Made by a program: the position numbers and the translations under genes
Assembly (NCBI RefSeq): GCF_026151205.1
Contig: NC_087084.1
Coordinates: forward strand, 906,312-970,311
Direction: 5' to 3'
DNA: 64,000 nt
Origin: Bolinopsis microptera
Lineage: Eukaryota; Ctenophora; Tentaculata; Lobata; Bolinopsidae
Shown: positions 55,620 to 64,000 of the stretch, one piece after another
Layout of the letters: the number at the start of each line of letters is the position of its first letter
How positions within the stretch are numbered: position 1 is the stretch's first letter
Notes under the pieces: generated by a model
Databases searched by the model: none
The model's input: only the letters and a program-made list of their open reading frames with translations
What the model was told of the DNA's origin: nothing

Positions 55620-57990
55620 AACTGTGTTTGAATGCTGCTTTTTGTCCTCATCTGTATTTTGTAATGAAGGGGTTACTAGGAGGTGCACGATAAAAATAAA
55701 CTTGCTCGGATTTTAAAAATTTTTGTACCAGTGTTTTCTAGAGACTGTGAGAATTTTCACAATACCAAATTTGTCATACCTTTTTGAAAAGATCAGTGAA
55801 TTTCGCCTAAGTGCCATATTTGATGGTGCGCGGCTTTTGGAGCAAAAGTAGCTGTAAAAGTCGCGTAATTTGACCAAATTCGTCCAAATTTGACCATTTT
55901 TGTCGTATTATTCGGATTTATCTTCAGTTCCTTAAATGAGATCATTCTGAAAATTGGCGACGACCTTCCAATAGGGCTTTTACAACTGTCCGAAAAATTT
56001 GGTGGATATCGGAGTTGATATAGTGATCAAAATGGGGCAAAATACGCTGCTTTTAGCTGTAACATAATGTTTGTTAATTGGATATGCTTTAAATTTTTCG
56101 GACACTTTCCTTGTAAGTCTATGAGTAAGCTTACCAATTTTTGTTGCAATTGGAGGTCGGGAAGGATACTCAATATTTATTTGTTTGAAGAAAATTGTGC
56201 TGGCCGAAATTAGCGCTAAAAAACCATCCTACAGTCGGCACGCGCGGCTCACTGTCGATGGCGCACTACCTAGGGTTACTTTCAGCCTTCATAGATATGC
56301 GATATTGTAATTATTGGAAGGTGATGAGTACGCGCCTAGAATCATTGTTTTTGTATTGATTATATTTGCTGAAAATCATGTACTCCTGCACAAAACCCCA
56401 TATTGGGTAGAGTGAGCCAGGAGTGGACCAGTACTGAGTGTCTTCTTTTTCCAAACAAAAGGAAATTATGTCAATTTAAAATACCGTTACTGTACCCAAA
56501 CGCAAAATGGCAGCGAGAATAAAATCTGTCGGTTTTCACATTCATTGGGAGGGGTTGTTGTAAAGGCAGCACTGTCATTATCAGCTCGTTTTAACATCGT
56601 ACTCGTTATAAGCTAATATTTACCACAACTATCCCGTTAATTAGCGTAATTAATTAATGAATTAATAATTATCTCAGGTAACATTAGAGCGGTTTTCAAT
56701 CCAGCTGAGGAAAACAAACAAAAAACGATTCACGGTTAACAAAGACGACAAATGCTGGGACAATTGTTGTCGCTGTCTGTAATTTCAATGATATAACTGT
56801 GATTTTATGCGTGCTTTTCATATTTTTCTTTTTTGTTTGTTTTCATTAAGTCGATGGATTGTTTTTTATTCAATTACGGATCCTTCAGAGCATGATTTCT
56901 TTTTAGAGTTAGACTAAAGATTTAAACTCTGCTTTGTAACTACTTGAAATACGATAAATTAAATTTACTGTGTTTAGGATGGCTGTATTTACTTTTGTAG
57001 AGATCTCTGATGGATTGTATTATCTACTGGTATGATTGTTGCGGGACTATATTATTAAGTATTCTGTGCATGTTTCGTAGAATGATTTGTAACGAACTAC
57101 AGCGTAGTTAGATGTGACAACATGTACATGTAGGGTACCTCACTACATGTAATGATGACCCTGTCGGTAAAGATCTTCTTTTTAGCAGCGTGTATGAACA
57201 GTGTTAAGTGATTTTGTTATTGTAAAAAATATAATTATAATGCAGGTTAATTAAGTGTTGACAATTGTAATTAATGTGAACGAATGTTTACAAAAATAAC
57301 TTTTCTAAACTGTCTTCAAGTAGCTTTTTCTCTTGTTAAGACGGACCACCACGCCTTACAACGAGGATACCGTTACTACCTAGTAACTTTATACTTACTT
57401 ACCACGAGTAAAGGATACTATACTTCATACTTACTTACCAATACCATGAGTAAAGCAGGCATGGCTCCAGCTCAAAATCTTTGGGTAAGGGTTGGTGCAG
57501 CTTGGCGCACGGCGGGGGGGGGGGGGGGGGCGAAGCCCACTGGAAAATTTTGGAATTTTACTCTCCTAAACGTATTTTAATATCTCTCAAAAAAGTCTCA
57601 ATTGACTTTGAGTTTGAGTACAGAAGTCTTCTTTTGATTGGTCGGCGTCGACTGTAAGCCTTCCTTGCGGTGGCTTTCACAACGCGTCCCCATTCTCCAA
57701 CATCTGCTGCTAGAGAGAGAGACTCCCAAATTATATACCATAATTATATTATACATAGATATCGACAACAGACTCCGAGAGTCTTGAAGTTCTGTTACCA
57801 CCGCCCCTGGTGCAACCCCTTACGGGTTAACGATGAGGAGACAGGGACTTCCAGGGACGGTCATGGCCTGCTACATGCAACTCGTAGGAGTGTGCAATGT
57901 TCCTGTAACGTCACTGTAGACCACTCTTCTGTCGTTGTTTTGAGTGTCCGATCCAAAAACCAAATCCTAGGGTACACGAGACGTGGAAGC
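55620..57990. other. Intergenic stretch without a recognised gene
   Basis: AT-rich, apparently unique sequence. Short frames (e.g. 57,284-57,580 and 57,670-57,996, plus) show no domain, signal peptide or splice support. A poly-G run is at 57,512-57,529. Confidence 0.5.
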
Positions 57991-59015
57991 CTGTGACGGT
58001 GTTAGAGTCTGTTAAGTGTTAGAGTCCTAGGGTTACACGAGACGTGGTAGCCTGTGAGCGTGTTAAATCCTAAGGTTACACGAGACTTGGTAGCCTGTGA
58101 GCGTGTTAAATCCTGGGGTTACACGAGACGTGGTAGTCTGTGAGCGTGTAGACCGCTCCTCTATCGTTGTTTTGAGTGTCCGATCCACAACCAAATCCTA
58201 GGGTACACGAGACGTGGAAGCCTGTGAGCGTGTTAGAGTCTGTTAAGTGTTAGAGTCCTAGGGTTACACGAGACGTGGTAGCCTGTGAGCGTGTTAAATC
58301 CTAAGGTTACACGAGACTTGGTAGCCTGTGAGCGTGTTAAATCCTGGGGTTACACGAGACGTGGTAGTCTGTGAGCGTGTAGACCGCTCCTCTATCGTTG
58401 TTTTGAGTGTCCGATCCAAAACCAAATCCTGGGGTTACACGAGACATGGTAGCCTGTGAACGTGTCAAATCCTGGGGTTACACGAGACATGGTAGCCTGT
58501 GAACGTGTAGACCGCTCCTCTATCGTTGTTTTGAGTGTCCGATCCAAAACTAAATCCTAGGGTACACAAGACGTGGAAGCCTGTGAGCGTGTTAGAGTCT
58601 ATTAAGTGTTAGAGTCCTAGGGTTACACGAGATGTGGTAGCCTGTGAGCGTGTTAAATCCTAAGGTTACACGAGACTTGGTAGCCTGTGAGCGTGTTAAA
58701 TCCTGGGGTTACACGAGACGTGGTAGTCTGTGAGCGTGTAGACCGCTCCTCTATCGTTGTTTTGAGTGTCCGATCCAAAACCAAATCCTGGGGTTACACG
58801 AGACATGGTAGCCTGTGAACGTGTCAAATCCTGGGGTTACACGAGACATGGTAGCCTGTGAGCGTGTAGACTGCTCCTCTATCGTTGTTTTGAGTGTCCG
58901 ATCCAAAACCAAATCCTAGGGTACACGAGACGTGGAAGCCTGTGAGCGTGTAGACTGCTCCTCTATCGTTGTTTTCAGTGTCCGATCCAAAACCAAATCC
59001 TGGGGTTACACGTCA
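57960..59015. repeat. Higher-order array with ggttacacgagacgtggtag units
   Basis: Subunits of ~45-50 bp (ggttacacgagacgtggtag, cctgtgagcgtgttaaatcc) are grouped into larger repeats. Each larger unit is punctuated by a longer unit containing tagaccgctcctctatcgtt and gttttgagtgtccgatcc. At least five such larger units are seen, the first pair about 240 bp apart (near 58,148 and 58,388). Confidence 0.9.
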
Positions 59016-60470
59016 TGTGGGGGCCTGTGACCGTGTTAGTTTCCTGCGGAAGGTGTTATTTGCCTGTGGGAAAAGCGGTTATGCTGCGGTTCTAAGGTTA
59101 GTAGAGGCTATTAGAGCCTTTCCTTGTTGTAGAGATGGCTAGTCCCTTCCTTTGCATAGGTTAGAAACACCCATGCACCTCCCGTTCGAGCCACCCACCC
59201 CACACCGCGTGGAGGTTCGGTGAGGTTTTTCGTGGGGCGAGTACAGAAGTCAATTGACCCGTAGTTTATACAAAATTTGACAATTTTTGTGTGAAAATTT
59301 TCAAATCGTTTGTGGTTTGGGTGGGTGCAAGTCCAAACTGATCAGTGGGTGCAACATCCTTTAGGTGGGTGCGCACCTACACGGTGGAGCCATGCGCCTG
59401 GAGTAAAGGATATGGGATACTCTCCTCGTTAATTACATTTTTTAAAACTTTGAAATTAGCTATACTAACATCCCGGGATATCTTCCTGTGTGCCTCATTA
59501 GACTAGTAGAAGTGTTACTGGGCCGCGCTCAGCCTGTCATTCCGCCTAATCTCTATTCGGCTATATGTTTATAAACATGATGGCCTGAGGTAACCAATAC
59601 TTTCTGATAATATCCTTTAGGTGATTTTGATACTTAAATTGAACAGCTGAATTGTGAATTTGTGTTTGTTTCGTATAAGTTTAACAGTGCTGGCGCGTAT
59701 TTTGCGCAAATTTCTTAAAATCCTCCGCATAACTATTTCTTATTCCTTTCATCTTTGACATTGAACTATAATGTTTTGAATTTTAAATATGCCTGCTGAA
59801 CGACATTTGATGAATCTTAATGCCTGGAAGTGGAAAACAGTAAAGGGGGTATAATAGTTGTAGCGCGATGCACTACTGGGCCGCGCCGCGCATCAAATAA
59901 TTTTTCTCGCAACCACAGAGATCGGCGAAATGCACCACTGGGCCTCGCCGAGCTGCGAAGGATTGACATCGTGAATCAAGTATAAAAGTATATGGGGTAC
60001 TAAATAGTATAGTGAGTATATTGGCGGCAGTCGTGTTTGCCAGCACTGTGATTGATCTAGGCTGATTTTCCGGATAACAGGCTGTGCGGCGCCCAGTAAG
60101 TTTATACTTACGAGTATCACCCGTTAATGCGGCGCCCAGTATGAGTAAGTTTAGACTTCAAACAAAAAAGAAACCAATTCAACATCAATCGCCATTGTCA
60201 TTTTTAATGTTAATGTGACCTCTAAGTCTAATTTCACTTTTATTTCAATTTTTGCCGGCGATGGAATAATTAGTAAATGGTATTTTTCAATAAAACTACT
60301 GTTCGTGCAATAAAATTTAAAACTATAAACATCCATTATTAAACATTAATATTTGACATAGGCCTTACACTGTGCTTTCAGCAATACTCATAGGCATATA
60401 TATAGATACTCATCTTATTAAAAAATTAATTTTTTTTTTGGTTTAATATTTATCAGCCGATTAAAAGTTT
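59016..60470. other. Intergenic stretch without a recognised gene
   Basis: Contains ctactgggccgcg-like motifs at 59,515-59,525, 59,872-59,890 and 59,935-59,950, and ggtgggtgcaag/ggtgggtgcg motifs near 59,320-59,380, both suggestive of old transposon sequence. No coding signal recognised. Confidence 0.45.
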
Positions 60471-60476
60471 TTTATT
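60471..60476 (-). terminator. AATAAA polyadenylation signal for the coiled-coil gene
   Basis: TTTATT on the plus strand, i.e. AATAAA on the minus strand, about 80 bases after the TGA stop of the gene at 60,555-61,382. Confidence 0.55.
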
Positions 60477-60554
60477 ACCATTCTTTTCTTTAATGTAAAA
60501 ACTTTAAGTTTAACAATCAAATAAAGTCTCATGCATTTGGATCCAGTAGAAACT

Positions 60555-61382
60555 TCAGCAGGTATAACCCACCGCGATCCACTCCACATTCCAACCCAAT
60601 CTATTCGCACCACCGCCTCTGCCATGTGCAGCCATCAGGTAGATCCTAAAAGTGCCGGTAGTCACGCTGTAAATCTCCGAGCTCCCTGTCGTAGTCCAAT
60701 GAGAGGTGGTGCCCTCAAGAGAGGAAGTCACAGTTGGAATTGTCACGAACCCACACTTGCTGATGTCAACGTCTGTGTAGATTCCGCTCGAGCTGTAATC
60801 CACCCAGTTGGTTGCTCCCCTGACTGAGGTTCCAGCACACACTTTCGCACAGCTCTCCTCCCTCAGATCCTCCTCTCCGCTTACCACCATCACGTCATTC
60901 TTTCTGGCTCTGAGATGAGGAAGGTTACAAGTTTTTATAAATCAACTTCAATTGGAATTAATTGCAATGCCAATAGGATTTACCCTGTGAATTCAAATAG
61001 CATTAGCAATTAACAATAACTAGTACTAATAGCAATGCTGTAAACTGTTTACTTACTTTGTTTCCTCGGCACATGTTTCTTTCAATGCTTCAATTTCCTT
61101 CACTAATTTCTCCTCGATCCCTGTTTGTTCTTCGTTTGTCTGCCCCAGACTTTCAATCTTACTTTTCAAGTCCTTGATCTCTTCTTTTGCTTCGTCTACG
61201 AAGTTTGTAATTTCACTGATCCTCTTTGTCTGCTGTTCGACTAGAGCTGTTAAAGATATAGTCGTCTGCAAAGAGGACACCAACAGTTCACGTAACTCCT
61301 CGATAGAAACTGCGGAGCCCCCCTTCTTGCTTGAAGCGAGCATGATCGCCACAGAGAACACCATCAATTTCAGGAAGACCAT
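60555..61382 (-). CDS. Secreted coiled-coil protein with a C-terminal beta-rich module, two exons
   Basis: Exons 61382-61057 and 60909-60555 join AA/A in phase (donor GTAAGT, acceptor CTCAG), giving 226 residues. Residues 1-18 (MVFLKLMVFSVAIMLASS) are a signal peptide. Residues ~25-108 are a heptad-rich, Glu/Lys-rich coiled coil (ISEITNFVDEAKEEIKDLKS, KLVKEIEALKE), probably trimerising or oligomerising. The C-terminal ~110 residues carry Cys pairs and the text IYTDVDISKCGFVTIPTV, SHWTTTGSSEIYSV and GWNVEWIAVGY. The layout of signal peptide, coiled coil and globular beta domain is that of C1q-like or lectin-like secreted proteins. I recall similar modules in uncharacterised marine invertebrate proteins but cannot name the family. 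Binding function is inferred only. Confidence 0.8.
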
Positions 61383-61474
61383 AGTTCTGCTGAAGCATCA
61401 GAGAGTTGTAGTTAATTTTTGTTAGACTAACAACGGAATAGTGACAGCATGATCTCGTCACGATCAACGCACAT

Positions 61475-61485
61475 CTTATTTATGG
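61475..61485 (-). promoter_or_regulatory. Possible TATA-like box of the coiled-coil gene
   Basis: Minus-strand ccataaataag about 95-105 bases upstream of the ATG. Position and sequence are compatible with a core promoter, but nothing else supports it. Confidence 0.3.
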
Positions 61486-62155
61486 TATCTCAGTCTCCCA
61501 CTCACAGGATGAAAGATATAGACGATTATTATTTATAATGAGGAGAAACTGCAGCCAATAAATTTAAAACGATATAGATTCAATTTCTAACCACACGGTC
61601 AGTCATTTCATAAGTACAATTAACCTTTCTATGATTAAGAATGATACGAATTCAAAACCGCCAGAAAAGGGCTTTGGGAAATTAGAACCATAGAATTAGA
61701 AGTCACGATCATGTTCACTTTGATTTTGGAAATTCAGATTTTGGACGGATAATTGACGAGGGAGCAAATAGAAAAATAATGGCTAACTGAATCGAACTTC
61801 TCTTATTATATCCCATGACTGTCACCGTTTGCCTCACGAAAACACGTAGCGTAATTAACTACGTCAACCAGTACCACCCATCATGAGAAAAGTTGTAACA
61901 AATTAACGTCATATATTACTATCAGCTGACAAACTTTGGTCACAGTTATGATTAACAAATTTAGTATAGCAAAGTTCATATTTTTATTTTAATTCCAAAT
62001 TCACAACTTAACTTAACTGTCATTTTATTAATGCAACTAGTGACAGTGTAAGTGTAACCCGGCCTTCGGCCGGGATTTCACTGCCGCAGTTAAAAAGGGT
62101 ATGAGTATTTACCCGCTGAGTCAAAACCCGCATTAGGTCAGCAATTATACTCGGA

Positions 62156-62713
62156 GTGCCCTCACGTATCCAATATGAGTATATCAAGAAACTCATAGAA
62201 AATGGTGATGAGGTTGCACTTAAGAGTTTGGAAAATATATTTCGATATCAAGATGATCTTATTTCGTTTAATGATAGTGGTCTATTAGGGAATATTTTAG
62301 GAGATATCTATCCTAGTGAGATGATTGTGAACTGTACTAATGTATCACCGCGTAAGTGCAATTATCTAGATTTATGTATTAGCATTTACAGGGGCAAGTT
62401 TAGAGTAACACTTTATGATAAACGGAAAGACTATAGTTTTAATGTCATTTCTTATCCTTTTTTAGATGGGAATATCCCAAAGAATCTTTCTTACGGGGTA
62501 TTTATTTCTCAGCTTGTTAGATTCGCTAACATTAATACCACAGTAGAGGGATTTTATAGTAACATTTGTGACTTAGTTAAGAAGCTTGTAAATCAAGGCT
62601 TTATTCCTGCTGCCTTGCGCAAAAAGTTTTTGAAGTTTTACAATTCTAAACTTAATATCTGGTGTAAATTTGGGGTAGATATTTACGATCGTGTTATCAA
62701 AATATTTGATTAG
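62156..62713 (+). pseudogene. Reverse-transcriptase fragment (catalytic Y-x-DD and thumb region only)
   Basis: The frame reads ENIFRYQDDLISFND (YQDD catalytic box), IYPSEMIVNCTN, NYLDLCISIYRGKFRVTLYD, KRKDYSFNVISYPFLDGNIP, SYGVFISQLVRFANINTT. This order is characteristic of a widespread invertebrate RT group related to Penelope-type or similar retroelements. Everything N-terminal to the YxDD box is missing: the upstream bases belong to the element's conserved 5' end, and the first codon is a GTG of convenience. The frame itself is uninterrupted to TAG at 62,711-62,713. Confidence 0.65.
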
Positions 62714-63390
62714 GAATGTGTAGACTGTTGATATGTTGGAGTAGTTCATATTTGTTTGTCCTTCATATATCGTTTTTATTAATTTGGACCTTGAATCTTG
62801 AGTGTAATGTGCCTTTTCTCTTCGGCTCACGCTTCCCGCGTGTGGTTGTACCTGGAACCTAGATTGAGTTCCTAGTTTCACCTTATTTACATTATTTGAG
62901 TTATTTCGTGCGTGTCTAGGGATCTCTTTGGTGAGATGAGTTGTTGTATTAGTACAATTTAGTTGACCTAGTTTATATTCTTATTTTATTTTACCCTTTT
63001 CAGTTTTTAGATGATTTATGTTATTTGCATGCTCATGTTATAATAGAGTTTGAAGCATTGTTGCGTTTTGGGGCTTTGTAATACTATGACGGCATTGCTT
63101 TGAATTTGAATTTCTGATGATATTGATTTTCACTTTCAGTGCTATGTAACCTGGCAGTAACGTTGTAAAGGACTTTGAGGGGGTCTGTAGTCCCCCCGCA
63201 TAGTATGTTTGTGTTTCACTGATTTGTAAACTGAAGACGTAAATAATCGCATAATCAGTTCTTTCTCGTGGATAATTATGTCATTATTAGGCACCACATT
63301 CCATGATCATAAGGTCTGTGCACCCTGTACCACGACTATTACACCTCATAACTCCCGTCTTGAACCGCTTTCCATTTTTATTTAAATCAT
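62714..63390. other. Interior non-coding part of the longer element copy
   Basis: AT-rich sequence absent from the short copy at 8896-9443. No coding signal beyond the RT fragment. The small frame at 63,604-63,798 lies in the conserved 3' end and is not intact in the short copy. Confidence 0.5.
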
Positions 63391-63824
63391 TTTAGAAATT
63401 AATCCTTGTTAACTCCGCACCACACCCGCTTATTATATTTTAAAACACGCATAACATTGTCGTATGAAAGTATGAACTCTCTCTCTGCAGTCCAAACAGA
63501 CCGCAATGAGTGCAATCCCCCCTAATAAAGTAATAAGCTTATAGTATTATCTTGTGGCTAACTTAATTACGATTCATGTACCAACGCTACATAATATGCA
63601 GTAATGGGAGAGAGAGCGAGGAGGGAGAAAAAAAGAGCCATTTTATGTCACATTTGTGGTACAAAACCATCAATAAAACCACTTACCACCGACCAATTTG
63701 AAAAAACCTTATTAGCTTATTCATTTGGCTTTGTCAGAGTTTTGTCGAAACTATACCGAAAAAACCAGTCCCGTAACTCCTACCGTTTTCTTGATTAAGC
63801 TGCTCGGAAATTACACGAGCACAG

Positions 63825-63898
63825 ACAGACAGACACACACAGACAGACACACAGACAGACAGACACACACAGACACACACACAGACACACACACACTC
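63825..63898. repeat. (acagac/acacac)n microsatellite tail
   Basis: Follows directly after the element's TTACAC end. The short copy has only a remnant (cgcacacagacgaacaga), so the tail is part of, or grew from, the element's 3' end. Confidence 0.9.
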
Positions 63899-64000
63899 TG
63901 AGATCATTGTTCAAGATACCTCAGCTTCATCATCGTACGTATGCGTGTTCCTCTCCAAAGATAGTGGAAACCTGTTGACTTAAGCTCCACTTAATCTTGT

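Larger units (their letters stand above)
62052..63816 (+). mobile_element. Longer copy of the GTGTAA element family
   Basis: Starts GTGTAACCCGGCC with the hairpin CCCGGCC-TTC-GGCCGGG and ends AAATTACAC, followed by an (acag/acac) tail to about 63,897. Ends match the short copy at 8896-9443. The interior contains a reverse-transcriptase fragment. Both known ends are shared by both copies, so they define the element better than the coding part does. The class is uncertain. Confidence 0.7.

Noticed and set aside
57284-57996. Two short plus-strand frames in the 57-58 kb interval
   Set aside because: No domain, no signal peptide and no splice context; the first runs through a poly-G tract and the second enters the start of a tandem array.
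62052-62175. Hammerhead ribozyme in the element's 5' end (known in some Penelope-like elements)
   Set aside because: A strong hairpin is present but the CUGANGA and GAAA core motifs are not found in the required arrangement.

Overview
This is a window of animal nuclear DNA. Genes are broken into many short exons with canonical GT/AG introns, there are no bacterial-style operons, and most of the length is tandem repeat and transposon sequence. The protein families (VPS13, a divergent rhodopsin-like receptor, a secreted Cys-rich protein, a coiled-coil secreted protein, a Penelope-like retroelement with a GIY-YIG endonuclease) fit an invertebrate. I lean towards an early-branching marine lineage such as a cnidarian, but the sequence does not prove it. 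The first ~1.3 kb is a ragged G-rich array with variable homopolymers, so position 1 may be a contig edge.

Layout. 1-1.9 kb: G-rich 42-bp array. 2.06-8.39 kb, minus strand: a complete seven-exon gene for a 274-residue secreted Cys-rich protein; its introns hold two TA-flanked MITEs, a palindromic element with a GIY-YIG-type fragment, and several arrays. 8.9-9.4 kb: short copy of a transposon whose longer copy is at 62.05-63.82 kb. 11.2-55.6 kb, plus strand: the dominant gene, the C-terminal ~1,950 residues of a VPS13 lipid-transfer protein in about 46 exons, ending near an AATAAA at 55,600. The amino-terminal part (chorein domain) is not in the window. An intronless seven-helix receptor gene lies antisense in one VPS13 intron (36.0-37.05 kb), and a 5'-truncated Penelope-like element (45.7-48.0 kb) lies in another. 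55.6-60.5 kb: no recognised gene, one higher-order array. 60.55-61.38 kb, minus: a two-exon gene for a secreted coiled-coil protein. 62-63.9 kb: transposon copy with a reverse-transcriptase fragment.

The most striking feature is how VPS13 introns are built. Many are filled by minisatellites that begin exactly at a splice site, and several repeat units contain both the splice signal and flanking exon bases. This produces series of decoy acceptors (16.4-19.2, 39.96-44.13 and 53.3-53.7 kb), decoy donors (20.65-21.0 and 44.8-50.4 kb), and in one case six copies of a complete frame-neutral 54-nt exon segment (38.2-39.2 kb). Three MITEs inserted at TA and the Penelope element inserted into arrays give relative dates for the expansions.

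Exon limits were set by hand from splice dinucleotides and reading-frame continuity. All adjoining VPS13 exon phases agree except one junction (14,894 to 15,480), which is flagged.
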